From NCBI GenBank assembly GCA_029215795.1, contig JARDYH010000004.1:27222001-27286000 (forward strand): a DNA stretch of 64,000 nt, read 5' to 3'. The DNA comes from Anniella stebbinsi (lineage: Eukaryota; Chordata; Lepidosauria; Squamata; Anniellidae). Under the pieces are notes generated by a model. It saw nothing but the letters and a program-made list of their open reading frames with translations, searched no databases and had not been told where the DNA came from. Of this stretch, positions 53,966 to 64,000 are shown one piece after another. The position numbers were made by a program, and so were the translations under genes. Positions within the stretch are counted from its first letter, which is position 1, and each line of letters begins with the position of its first letter.

Positions 53966-55219
53966 GACTAGAATAGTAAAACATTAAATTACAGAGAAAA
54001 GAAAAAGACAAGAAGTTATCAGAGCATGGATAACTGTAGTGGGGCTCTCTCTGTCCAAATAAGGGCGTAGCTGGTATACCAGCCTAAGCTGATAAAAGGT
54101 GCTCATTCCCCTAATACATCCATATAATTTCCCCTAATATGCACATTTTGGCAAGCTATTTCCTCTAATTGATGTCATTTTGTATGCCATTTCCCCTAAT
54201 GCATGATTTTGGGATGCCTGTTGTCTCCCTAACCTTCTATAAGACCACCACATCTTAGCCAAGTTCACAAAGTGGCAATTCCGAATGAAGTGGTCAGTTG
54301 TGAATGTGTCAGTCACCATTATAACTCCACATTTTGTAGGCCCATCTGTATTAGCCTGGAACATGTGCCAAACTCCTGTTGCTTTCCAAAAGGATCGATT
54401 GAAATTAAGCAGCTACATTAAACAGTATGAAGTAAGTGGAAAAATCCTATCTATTTACATTTTTATCCTCTTCTCTTCTTCACAATTTCTTCCTTTGTGC
54501 CAAGTGCTCCTTGTTTTTTTTAGTTTGCCTAAATTATTCCCAGATTCATGAGACTGAAAGGAAAGAGAATCAAATTTTCTCTTCAAGGTTGGGGTTTTCT
54601 CTGGCCCTGGAATAGAGCCAGAAGATCCCAAGGATTGGGGGAAATGCTCATGGCATAGCCCTGATATTTGCATTTTCCATCCAGATTCAGTCAGAAGGAA
54701 CCGCATTAGAAATAACATTTGAACTGGAAAATAAAATATACTAGTCTGAAGAGCTATTGAAAACTGTTTGTGACCCACTGTTGGGGACAAAAGATTCCAA
54801 ATGTTAGAAAGGAGCCGAGTGGAAGAATGTGTGAAAACCTTAATAGAATCCATGGAATAAATTATTTCACTCTTTCCGTTATCTTGCTCATTTGAATATG
54901 GTGGTTAGCTTGGCAAGGGCTTTTTGTCTTTCTTGTAATGCACAAAGAAACCTTGTAGAAGAGATGCCATAGAAGAGTAGCTGCTTTTGTCCTATAGCAT
55001 CAATAGGGGGAAATGTGGGGTCACACTTTAGAGTCTTATGGCTGGGCACAGCCAATAGTTTTTGAGAGAGGTATGAGGCACTGGTGTACACCAGGTGAGG
55101 ACCACTTGCATCCCCTCAGCCTAATTTAAAAACTTTGTGCATAGAATATGTTCAAACTTCTGGGGCCCATCTACATGGCTTTTCAATGTGATTCAATTAA
55201 AAAGCAGCATCTACCAAAA
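53966..55219. other. No recognisable gene
   Basis: A 132-codon minus-strand frame at 54455-54853 has no domain; otherwise unassigned. Confidence 0.4.
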
Positions 55220-55221
55220 AA

Positions 55222-55265
<44 letters not shown>
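55220..55265. repeat. (AAAG)n microsatellite
   Basis: Ten or more AAAG units. Confidence 0.96.
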
Positions 55266-55824
55266 GCTTTTGCAAGGCAAACTGCATGAGAAATGGCACT
55301 ATAGTTCAGGCATATGTGGGTGGAGTCTCGCGGCATCAACAGGCTTTGTTTTTTAAAAAAACAGCTCTGTGCTGAGTAAGTGCAGTGGAAGTCAATGGGA
55401 ATTACTCCTGAGTAGACATGTTTAACAGGCTGTTTTCATTGCAGAAATGAAGATTTCAAAAGAACAGAAGTCATTTTATTTATTACATTTTTATACTGCC
55501 CAATAGCAGTATAGTAGGCTCTCTGGGCAGTTAATATCTGAAAGCGATGTGCTGACTTGAAGACTCATTTGGAGAAAAACAAAGCACATTAAAGACATTA
55601 ACATTATGTGACGGTGCGCTCCCCTGGAAAAGCAGAGATTCAAAACACTAAGGTTCCCCATCCGTCTCTCAGCTCCATGCTGAGGAAGTGTAGGGGGAGT
55701 CAATGGGAATTACTTCTGAATACACATGTTCAGCAGGCTGTTCTCAGGGCAGAACTGGAGATTTCAAAAGTCATCCCAAAGCAACATGACTTTAAGGCAA
55801 GCGGTCTGAGGGAGCGCAGCCCTG

Positions 55825-56759
55825 AGCTCTCCTCTGAATGAATGCTTGGAGGCGGTAATGGGCTGGATGAGGAAAAACAAACTGAAGCTGAATCCAGACA
55901 AGACGGAGGTGCTTGCTGTCAAAGGCCGCAACCTGGGTTTGGAGGTGTGTCAACCGGTTCTGGATGGGGTTACACTCCCCCTGAAAGACTGTGTTCGCAG
56001 CTTGGGGGTGCTCCTGGATCCGTCGCTCCAAATGACAGCCCAGATAGATGCGACGGCCAGGAGTGCCTACTATCAGCTTCGGCTGATACGCCAGCTGCGC
56101 CCCTTCCTAGAGTTGGAAGACCTAAAGATGGTAGTGCACGCGCTGGTAACTTCGAGGCTCGATTTCTGCAATGCGCTGTACATAGGGCTACCTTTGTGCC
56201 TAGTCCGGAAACTTCAACTAGTTCAAAATATGGCAGCCAGGTTGGTCACCGGTACATCTAGGAGTGACCATATTACACCAGCTTTAAAAACGCTCCACTG
56301 GCTGCCAATTAGTTTCCGGGCGAAGTATAAAGTGTTGGTCATTACCTTTAAAGCCCTACATGATTTGGGTCCAGGTTACCTGCGGGATCGCCTTCTCCCG
56401 TACAATCCGTCCCGCACGCTCAGGTCCTCTGGGAAGAACTTACTGCGGTCGGCCAAGACTAGGCTGACAACTGTTACCCAGAGGACCTTCTCTTCTGCCG
56501 CTCCCAGACTGTGGAATGACCTGCCGGAGGAGACTCGTCAACTTAACAGTCTTTTAGAATTTAAGAAAGCTATAAAGACTGTTCTCTTCCGGCAGGCATA
56601 TCCAGTGTAATTTTTAGAATGTTTTTAGGATGTTTTAGGATGTTTTAATGCAGTTTTAATAATATTTGTCACGTTTTAATTAGTTTTATGTATTTTATCA
56701 TGTTGTTGTTCCCCGCCTCGATCTAGACGGAGAGGCGGGTAAGAAATAAATCATCATCA

Positions 56760-56793
<34 letters not shown>
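55825..56793 (+). mobile_element. L2-clade LINE, 5'-truncated, with intact ORF2 end
   Basis: Starts in the RT thumb region and runs through the ORF2 stop at about 56610, a 3' UTR, and the tail CGGAGAGGCGGGTAAGAAAT with (TCA)4 and (TTA)n repeats (56752-56793). The simple-repeat tail and 5' truncation are typical of target-primed retrotransposition. Much better preserved than the sister copy at 39201. Confidence 0.93.
55846..56610 (+). pseudogene. L2 ORF2 C-terminal reading frame, 254 codons
   Basis: The frame reads WMRKNKLKLNPDKTEVL (end of RT domain, residues 7-23), then LGVLLDPSLQMTAQIDATAR, LDFCNALYIGLP, LQLVQNMAARLVTGTSRSDH, LKTLHWLPISFRAKYKVLVI, TFKALHDLGPGYL and finally RTFSSAAPRLWNDLPEETR, ending shortly after FKKAIKTVLFRQAY. 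This is the conserved region downstream of the RT catalytic core in L2-clade LINEs. The endonuclease and RT palm (FADD) are absent through truncation, so the fragment cannot mobilise itself. The ATG is internal and not a natural start. No stop or frameshift, consistent with a young insertion. Confidence 0.9.
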
Positions 56794-56795
<2 letters not shown>

Positions 56796-56893
56796 GAGAA
56801 GGGAGATGATTCCTTAGCCATCCCTCTTCTCCAAAGAGCTCACCCTTCATTGGAGGCAACCCTTTTAAAAAAAATTCCCCTCCCCATCTCCGC

Positions 56894-57192
56894 TAGAGTA
56901 ACCATATGAAAAGGAGGACAGGACTCCTGGGTCTTTAACAGTTGTATTGAAAGGGAAATTTCAGCAGGTGTCATTTGTATCATGCAGCACCTGGTGAAAT
57001 TCCCTCTTCATGACAACAGTTAAAGCTGCAGGAGCCCTGCCCTCTTTTGTATCTGATCACTCTAGGGCACGGCTCCTGCAGCTTTAACTGTTGTGATGAA
57101 GAGGGAATTTCACCAGGTGCTGCTGAAATTCCCTTTTCTATACAACTGTTAAAGATACAGGAGCCCTATCCTTTTTTCATATGGTCACCCTA
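56894..57192. mobile_element. hAT-A MITE, 299 bp
   Basis: Ends TAGAGTAACCATATGAAAAG and TTTTTTCATATGGTCACCCTA-like. Flanks ATCTCCGC and ACTTCTGC agree at five of eight positions with only transitions, a decayed duplication. Some interior bases near the centre are lost. Confidence 0.88.
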
Positions 57193-57610
57193 ACTTCTGC
57201 ACCTCTGTAACTGTGAAGGGATGGAACCTTTGAAGCAACCTTTGGGGGGGAAAGAAGCAAAATCACCTTTTAAAGTCATTAAATTTATGTGAAGATCCAC
57301 ACTCAAGAAAAGCACAGATTTAAAACAATAGCCTTCCCCACTTCTCTTTCTGCTCCATGCTCTGAGTGCATTGGAAGTTAATGGGAATTACTCCTGAGCA
57401 TGTTTAGCAGGCTGTTTTCAAGGCAGAAGTGGAGTTTCAAAAGATCAAAAATCATCCCAAAGCAACGTGTTGACTTTAAGGCTCATTTGGGGGAAACAAA
57501 GCTTGATAATATGCAGATCTGTTCCTCCGGATATGACACCACTTTTCTTCCTATCAGCGCTGCAGCCCCCAGTCAGCGCCAAAGGCAGTTTCACTAGTTA
57601 AAGTCACACA

Positions 57611-58129
57611 GGCTGGTTTCGGACGACATATTAAGCAACCGGGGGGGGGGGGGGGGACAATCGTCAGTTGTGTTGCTTATTGTGCTGTGTGTAGGGTTAC
57701 ACACCACGCACACACAACTGAAAGTATGCTATTCTGCCCAATTAAGCAACGGAGAGAAACAACGGGCTTGCACGTTGTTTAGCCCAAAGCACCATTGTTT
57801 AAAGTGTCGTCTCAAACCAACCAACCCCCCCCCCCCCCCCGTGGACTATTCCGTTTAGGAATAGAGTTCTGCTGGCTGGAGTAGCTGAAAACCCCCAGCT
57901 GCTCTATACAGCCAGCAGAACTTGCGGTGCATGCTGGGATACGACTGGGGGACTGAGGGAGGGAGGGGGAGGGGGAGGGAGCAGACATAGCAACCAAGAT
58001 GACCGCCGGAACTTTCAGCTGCACAAGCACCAGCATTGCAACGTGTTGTGTGTGGAGCTCCGCCTATCTAACGCACGGTCAGTACACTATTTACCCCTCC
58101 GTTGCCTAATATGTCATCCGAAACCAGCC
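57611..58129. mobile_element. Harb-A-like MITE, 519 bp
   Basis: GGCTGGTTTCGGACGACATA at the left is the inverted copy of ATGTCATCCGAAACCAGCC at the right; ACA flanks both sides (57608-57610, 58130-58132). The interior has a G14 run (57643-57656), a C16 run (57825-57840) and an inverted pair AGTTCTGCTGGCTG/CAGCCAGCAGAACT near 57866-57922. The middle is not shared with the 226-bp copies. Confidence 0.85.
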
Positions 58130-58791
58130 ACAGACTCCCAAACTGCACTGAAGCCGACAGGATGGGAAAATCCATCACCCAACGACTTTGCAAAAAACGC
58201 GGGGTTTATGGCATGAAAACCCACAGCTTTTGCAGAGAGGGAGGAACATTATGTGCCACAATCATGTGTGAGGAAATCCCCCATGTAGATGGGGCCCTGG
58301 TGAAGTTCATCTGAATCTGTCCTTCTCCTGGCAGGAACTTAGAGGGAGAAAGCGAGAAAATGGGGTGGCAGAAATGGAAAGGTGTGAGCTACTTTTACTC
58401 TGGCATGGCTCACTGCTGGCTTCAGTCCCTCCAACTGCTGATATGTGGCCCCCAAAAGAAAAAAAGCTTTCCTACCCCTGACTTCTCCTGACCTAAGCCC
58501 CCCCCCCCCCCCATCAAGGATTCTCTTCCTGCTACAGCCTCCCCAAGACCTCTTCCTCCCAAGGGTCATCTCCCCTGATTGCTCACAAGCCCATTCAACT
58601 GTCATGTGTAGAGTTGGCTGCCCTGGACATCTGGCTCATGTGTCACCAACGGTGCAGCTGGGGCTGGATTTCAGGGCTGGGACCCAGGGCCCTCCAGCTC
58701 TGGGGGGCTACAAATGACCATCCACCAAACAGGAGATGATGGGGGCAGTGACAAACAGCTCAGCACCCGGGTTGGCAAACTCCACATTATT
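58130..58791. other. No recognisable gene
   Basis: Contains a C15 run near 58499-58513 and chance frames. Confidence 0.4.
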
Positions 58792-59016
58792 CTTTTTTAT
58801 TGTTACACTTCTTATGGTGCTTTTCCTCTTGCAAGGAATCCAAAGTGACTTCCAAGATCCTCCTCCTCTCCATTTTATCCTACCCAGTGAGGTAGGTTAG
58901 GCTAAGAGTCAGTGATTGGCCCAAAGTCACCTGTGAGCTTCATGACCAAGCAGGGACTAGAACCCAGATCTCCTGAGTCCCTGTCCAACACTCTAACCAT
59001 TACACCACACTGGCTC
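58792..59016 (-). mobile_element. tRNA-derived SINE of a second family
   Basis: On the minus strand the head reads GAGCCAGTGTGGTGTAATGG with an A-box-like TGGTGTAATGGTTAGAG, then GGGTTCTAGTCCCTGC as B box. The body contains GTGACTTTGGGCCAATCACT, ACCTCACTGGGTAGGAT and TCACTTTGGATTCC. This pattern is a widespread reptile SINE. The B box deviates from GGTTCRANYCC by one position. Retroposed copy, not a tRNA gene. Confidence 0.85.
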
Positions 59017-60483
59017 CATCATGTAATCAACATGGTGATATGATTGCAATGAGTTTAAAATATGAAACAGCACATGGTCAGAGCATTTCTTTCTTTTATC
59101 AGAGTTGGCAAACATTTTGTTTCGTTCCATCATATCAGGCATGTAGAAACCGTTGTAAAGCATGGACTGATGGTGGGGAGAAGAGAAATGTTAATTGTTC
59201 ACTTCATAACTGAAGTAATAAACATAGCTGTCTAAAGGGTCTTTCTCTAAGACCATTATGCCCAGGATCTAAAATTATATGACTCTGCCTCTATTTCCTA
59301 CAAGGCTAGATTTTTTTTTTTAAAAGTGACACATCCCTGTGAGCCTTTCTAAGACCGCTGAGAAGTGCATAGCAGGACAACCTCTTAAGGAGCAGTTTAT
59401 AGACTTTGCAGAATCAAGTGGTACAGGTCTGCCAGGATTTCTGCTACTTTAGATTTGGGTGGCGGGAGTGGTGTTCCTACATGCTTGATAATACACTTAT
59501 GGGGAAAAAATCCCTGCTCAAAAACAAACAAAATGTCATCTTGATAATTTAGTCCTTTTCCTGATGTACAGGGACTTTTTCATGGGGGAATGCTCAACCA
59601 CACAGATCTCTACCTCCAGAGCAAAGTGGTACAGTCCATGAAGAGCTTCCCCCTACCTCCTCTTGATTCTACCAACTGTATCAACCAACCCTAAGAATGA
59701 AACATTCAACAGCAACCACATACACTTGCCTGACAGCAGGTGGCCAGCGAAAGCCTTCAGCTGAACAGCTCCAGAAGCATAATAGTAAACGGCCATAAAT
59801 GCAATATGTGAACATCTTGAGAAAATCACAGTGATCTTTCTCCACTGCAGTCTTAACATGTGAGAAAGCCCAGAAACAAGAGGGATGGAATTTTATTTAT
59901 TTTTAGTCGCAGTGTAAGAAGAGTGCTGGAGCTCCACCTAATGGTATCAAGTTGGTATTGCAACCTGGTTCCACACACGGGTAAATGGATGGGAATTTCC
60001 CATTATATTTTTGCCCCATTTTGATTTGCATAGCCCATATTATCTCTTTCTTTTTTTTCCTTTTCTTTTCTGTCCCTTCAAGCACTGCTGCACCTGACAT
60101 GCATGTTTCTTTTTTCACTGCATCTGAACATGATTAGGAGGATGGCTCTTGAGACACATACCTGTCACTCTCCTAGGTCAACTGATTAGAGAACGTTGAG
60201 TCAGTTACGGCACAGTCTGATCTCAGAGCCCTCCATCCATCCTAAGCAAGAGCTGGGAAGGGCAGAAGAAACAATATGGACTTTCCTACCACCTATTCCT
60301 CCCCAGGGGAAGATGGGCCCTGAGAATGTGCCCAGGAGCTGAGAGGCTTGTGAATCTATGGTCTTGCCTTTCCTTGCAACATGATTTTCCCTTAATGCAA
60401 AGACACCCAAAGGCTAGCTACTTAACTACCCACCGAAAAGAATAGTACAGACGGTTCATCTTCACTTGTAAAACTGGTAGCAC
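59017..60483. other. No recognisable gene
   Basis: Unassigned DNA with short frames only. Confidence 0.4.
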
Positions 60484-60686
60484 TGGCCAAGCAGGATATA
60501 GTGGTACAAAAGTGGTATATAAAAGGCAGGAACCACACCAAGCAGGATATACCAGTATATGGTATGTGTCAATGGGCCCCAACAGTTGTCAGTGCACTTC
60601 AATAGCACTATAAAGCAGTAGTGTGGCTCCTGCCTTTTATGTACTGCTTTCATACCACTATATGCTGCTCGGTGTAGATCTGGCCC
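60484..60686. mobile_element. Harb-D MITE
   Basis: GGCCAAGCAGGATATAGTGG at the left, GCTGCTCGGTGTAGATCTGGCC at the right. Inside, CACACCAAGCAGGATATACC repeats the end sequence, and GGCAGGAACC/GGCTCCTGCC are inverted. Left end slightly truncated. Confidence 0.7.
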
Positions 60687-60947
60687 TGCATGACCAGTGT
60701 TGTGTTAACATTCTTTTCACAAAAATATATTATTCACAGGAAAATTTACAACCTCAGTGGTGCGTGGGTGAGTAATTGTGATCAGATCCATGCATGAACA
60801 ATCATTGCTTTATGTGACACGGATACATCCTGCATGCAAATTGTGCATCCAAGTCGTAAAATGGGCGAAAGATGCTAAAAACAAGGTATTCAAAAACTGA
60901 ACCTCTTTAGGAAGGAACCATAAAACTTGAGCTCTCCTTAGGGATGG

Positions 60948-61080
60948 ATCATAGTTCAGTGGTACATACTTTGCATGAAGAATGACCTAGGCTTAGTCCC
61001 TGACATTTCCAGTTTAATGAAGAAAAAACAGACCAGACAGCAGTTGGTGGGAAAGAACTCTGCTTCAGGCTTTGGAGAGC
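60948..61080 (+). mobile_element. tRNA-derived SINE, 5' part
   Basis: Head ATCATAGTTCAGTGGTACAT, ACTTTGCATGAAGAATG and GGCTTAGTCCCTGAC (degenerate B box). The body stops at GGCTTTGGAGAGC, exactly where hAT-A begins. The expected remainder is not found beyond the MITE. Confidence 0.7.
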
Positions 61081-61378
61081 TAGGGTGACCATGTGGAAAG
61101 GAGGAGAGGGCTCCTGTATCTTTAACAGTTGTATAGAAAACGGAATTTCAGCAGGTGTCATTTGTATACATGCAGCACCTGGTGAAATTCCCTCTTCATC
61201 ACAACAGTAATAGCAGCAAGAGCCCTATTTATATCTGTCTCCTGCAGCTTTCACTGTCGTGATGAAGAGGGAATTTCACCAGGTGCTGCATGCATACAAA
61301 TGACACCTGCTAAAATTCCCTTTTCAATACAACTGTTAGACCCAGGAGCCCTGTCCTCCTTTTCATGTGGTCACCCTA
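61081..61378. mobile_element. hAT-A MITE, 298 bp
   Basis: Ends TAGGGTGACCATGTGGAAAG and TTTTCATGTGGTCACCCTA. The flanks do not match (TGGAGAGC and GAACAAGG), and the SINE it interrupts is missing on the right, so a deletion or rearrangement removed the right flank. CAAGGGTCCCCAGCCTTTTTGG at 61383 looks like the end of a further hAT element. Confidence 0.85.
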
Positions 61379-61679
61379 GAACAAGGGTCCCCAGCCTTTT
61401 TGGACCCATGAGCACATTTGAAAGTGTCTAATCACAAAATGCCGAATCAGTGGATCGCTGCTTTGGCATCTACCTGTTGCGTCTGTGGATCTTAGGCTGC
61501 GTCTTATTCAGCAATTTTTTTCATGTCTATTGGACAGTGCAACATGTCATTAATAAAGGATTGTCTAATTCATCCAATTGCTGGTGGTGCATTGGAAGGC
61601 TGAACACTCAACTCATATAATGCAATGGATTGAGGACCTTACCATCATGTTTCCTGGTCCCTCAAGCAAGCACACATCC

Positions 61680-62150
61680 TGGCAAACTGACACAGGGCAC
61701 CCAAATCAGTGAGATTTCTTTATTGCAGGAAATCTCATGGCAAAAGCTGATAGATGGACATCCAACTTCTGCTAAAATACCTCCAGGGAAGGAGAGCCCA
61801 TCACCTCAGGAGGCAAATTAGGAAATTTCTCCTAATGCTAAGATGAAATCTGCTTCCCTGCAAAAGCCACCCGTTGGTTCATGTCTTGATCTCTGGAGCA
61901 ACAGAGAACAAGCCTGCTCCATCTTCTGCACGACAGCTTTTCCGATAATTGGAGACCGCTATCATGTCTCCTCTTAACCTTCTCTTCTCCAGGCTGAACA
62001 TACCCAGCTCTTTCAACCGTTCCCTAAAGGACTTTGTTTCCAGACTCCTCACCTTCCTGGTTGCTCTTCTCTGGACATTCTTCAACTTATCAATGTCCTT
62101 CTTAAAATCGGGCACTAGACACAGTATTCGAAATGTAGCCTGACTAACGT
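61680..62150 (-). mobile_element. CR1 LINE, ORF2 C-terminal part
   Basis: The minus-strand frame reads VPDFKKDIDKLKNVQRRATR, then KSFRERLKELGMFSLEKRRLRGDMI, the classic C-terminal end of CR1 ORF2. It is followed by degenerate 3' sequence (GCAGATTTCATCTTAGCATT, CTCCTGAGGTGATGGGCTC). The true 3' terminus is missing. The RT core is absent. Confidence 0.88.
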
Positions 62151-62193
62151 AAAATAGAGTGGAACTATTACTTCCATAAGTTTTTAAAATAAT

Positions 62194-62212
62194 ACACACA
62201 CACACACACACA
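62194..62212. repeat. (CA)n microsatellite
   Basis: About nine CA units. Confidence 0.93.
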
Positions 62213-62249
62213 CCACTGGCCATGGAAGTCAAAGAACTATGACAACAGG

Positions 62250-62484
62250 AAAAGCTCACAATTATTCCATTAGACACATCAGTCACCGGCATCACATCAA
62301 ACACTATACAGAAAACCTCCAGAAACTGGGCCTACCAGAATACATCCACACCAACATCCAGAAAGCAGTCATAATTAAAACATGCTCAATCGTCAGGAGA
62401 TTCCTGAATCAATAAAAGACAGCATGACCTGGCAAATTCCGTCATGTCCGTCTAGAAAAACCGCCACGAGTGAGAGATACGTAA

Positions 62485-62533
<49 letters not shown>
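62250..62533 (+). mobile_element. Probable R4/Dong-clade LINE 3' end
   Basis: A frame ends ...YIHTNIQKAVIIKTCSIVRRFLNQ and a stop, resembling the C-terminal 'LQKSVLLGTARILRR' type ending of R4/Dong ORFs. A short 3' UTR and an (ATA)n tail (62486-62533) follow. Assignment rests on one motif and the tail. Confidence 0.45.
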
Positions 62534-63959
62534 TTTTAAAAGCTTCCACTCTTTGTTAGAAGGGAAGACTTTCTTTACAGCAACATTTCCCTTTGGGATA
62601 CATGATGACTTGGTAGAGGTGGCCTGCCTGAGCTCTTCCACCTACACACACAATTCAGCGCAGCAGTTAACACTGAGATTGGGGGATCTCTTGCTTCCCC
62701 ACATTTGGATGGACACCAAGATTGTTTCAGCAGTTTGAGCTCATGCAGGCAAACCCATCTCATGCCTGGAATTACACACCTCATTGCAATGCGCGTAACA
62801 GAGCTACCCAAGGCCTAAGCCTTCTGGGCCAATGTGTGTTATATCCTGTCTCCATAATGTGCAAAATAGCGTAGTTGGAAGCAGTGGGAGAAGAAGGGCG
62901 GGGGAAGGAATGTCTGTTTGAAGTTGGGGGGTGGATGGATGGCTAGTGCTTCATATATTGTTCCCTGGTGAGGATTTGGACTTGACATCAAACCCCCATT
63001 ACTGCAGCCCCCTGATATGGACAGATGTTGAACTGCAGCTCAAAGGAAGTCCAAAATCCTTCCTTAGGAAATATTTGGCTGGGAAACCAAAGAAAATATT
63101 GTGGAAGAAAAGGAAATAAAAAAGTCCACTAAAGAAGATTTATCTGTATTTCAAAATGCTTATGCAGCCCACCTCCTAACTTCCCAGCCCAACTGTAATG
63201 AGGTCCCTGCCTCACCAGAGAGAACAAAAATAGCCCATGCCTGTATTAATGGACAACAAATTTAGAGATGGGGTAAGGGGTGTGTGTAAATTATCTGTCT
63301 AATTCTATTATGCAGGAATCTAATTTGGCATAAAAAAATCTACAGGACACACACGCCCTGGTGGATGAGATCTGTCCAGCATCTTCTTTGCCAGAGTGAC
63401 TAACCAGATACCTTTGGGAAGCCCATAAGCTGGGCATGAACATAACAGGCCTGCCCCCACCCCACCGTTGCCTCTTTGCAGCAACTAAAATTCAGTGGCA
63501 TACTGCCTCTGAACATGGACATTCCATAGGATCATCATTCCTTATATTTCCCATCTTCAGCCAAGAATGCCATTGTTTATACAGCCAAAATAACACACCC
63601 ACGGAGGTCTTGGCAGATCTGAGACAACCATGAGGTCACATAAGTACAAAAAACATTAGGAAAAAACTGGCCTCTGAACACAGACCAACTGTTGAGAGTG
63701 GGGGTAGGGGATGGAATGGAGGCATCCTAGGAGAGGAGGGTGAAGGAAGAGATACATAGATATTAAAAGTGTAGAGAGAAATATCTTATTGTCTGGATAG
63801 GTCATTTCCTAGTCATTGCTAATAGCCACTGATAGGCCTATCCTCCCTGAATGTTTCTAGACCCATTTTAAAGTAGATACTTACAACAGTTTCTGTTTTC
63901 TCACACAAAAATTCCAGAATAGCCATGTTTAGACAGGAAAAAAGCCCTACGATTCCCAG
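62534..63959. other. No recognisable gene
   Basis: Unassigned. 63498-63530 (GGCATACTGCCTCTGAACATG) looks like a tiny inverted CR1 fragment. Confidence 0.4.
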
Positions 63960-64000
63960 CAATCACAAGCACACAATGAACGCCTTGTGTAGAAAAGCTC
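63960..64000. mobile_element. rep-E terminal repeat at the window edge
   Basis: CACAATGAACGCCTTGTGTAGAAAAGCTC matches the right end of other rep-E copies and stops at the window boundary. Confidence 0.5.

Larger units (their letters stand above)
55371..57500 (+). repeat. Locally triplicated unit, broken up by transposons
   Basis: A unit marked by CTGAGTAAGTGCAGTGGAAG / GTCAATGGGAATTACT(C/T)CTGA, AGCAGGCTGTT(T)TC, GCAGAA.TGGAGATTTCAAAAG and CATCCCAAAGCAAC occurs at about 55371-55475, 55541-55800 and 57265-57500. A short inverted L2 tail (55476-55535), the L2 LINE (55825-56793) and hAT-A (56894-57192) lie between or inside the copies. A small family of dispersed copies is an alternative to local triplication. 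Confidence 0.6.

Noticed and set aside
58792..59016. tRNA gene on the minus strand
   Set aside because: A- and B-box-like words occur, but no cloverleaf is completed and the body is that of a reptile SINE.
62393..62641. Frame with a run of tyrosines
   Set aside because: Translation of the (ATA)n tail of a LINE.

Overview
The window looks like non-genic nuclear DNA from a squamate reptile (lizard or snake). The evidence is the repeat mix: CR1 and L2-clade LINE fragments with reptile-type tails (a 'gtaaaccgcccagag...gggcggtat' end followed by AATA or TTA repeats), tRNA-derived SINEs, a Ty1/copia LTR element, many foldback DNA-transposon MITEs, and frequent microsatellites. I found no host protein-coding gene, rRNA or genuine tRNA gene. 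Two GC-rich patches look like first exons or promoters (17896-18186 and 22380-22660), but both sit in or beside transposons and neither is established as a gene.

Largest element. A Ty1/copia retrotransposon lies on the minus strand at 23421-28271. It has two 491-bp LTRs with only 5 differences between them, a 5-bp target duplication (TGTTA), a polypurine tract, and a primer site matching the anticodon arm of initiator tRNA-Met, as in Drosophila copia. Gag, zinc knuckle, protease, integrase and RNase H lie in one reading frame. That frame is broken by several nonsense codons and by loss of the catalytic core of reverse transcriptase.

MITE families (labels are mine). Four are hAT-like: hAT-A is a 320-bp double foldback with ends TAGGGTGACC, 8-bp TSDs and about 9 copies. 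hAT-B has the same outer ends but a GC-rich hairpin body, with 2 copies. hAT-C is a short foldback with ends CAGCCTTTCCCAACCTGG. hAT-D (42939-43549) has ends CAGGG. Four families give 3-bp target duplications and are PIF/Harbinger-like by that criterion: Harb-A (ends GGCTGAATTCGGACGACAC), Harb-B (GGGCCTGTTCAGATGACAC), Harb-C (GGNCCCCTCCACAAGGAT) and Harb-D (GGCCAGATCTACACCAAGCA). 'rep-E' (ends near AGAGCTTTTCTACACAAGGC) and several unclassified repeats complete the set.

Layout. 1-5.5 kb: unclassified repeats and a Harb-B element split by hAT-B. 5.5-17 kb: rep-E, hAT-C, L2 tails, Harb-A and AT-rich DNA. 17-23.3 kb: hAT-A, two Harb-C copies (one carrying foreign GC-rich DNA), SINE, CR1. 23.4-28.3 kb: the copia element. 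28.3-41 kb: CR1, hAT-A, SINEs, a hairpin-rich Harb-D-like block and an L2 copy. 41-44 kb: a cluster of four hAT-A copies, one nested in hAT-D, itself nested in a SINE. 44-53.4 kb: L2 fragments, Harb-A, and a CR1 copy split by Harb-B and by Harb-A, the latter itself split by hAT-B. 53.4-64 kb: a local triplication, an L2 3' end with an open 254-codon reading frame, Harb-A, SINEs, CR1 and a probable R4/Dong LINE tail.

The features do not form a pathway. Their relationship is stratigraphic: the nested insertions give a relative order of activity, with CR1 and SINE oldest, then Harbinger-like and hAT-D, then hAT-A/B. The copia element is probably among the youngest arrivals, judged by its nearly identical LTRs.
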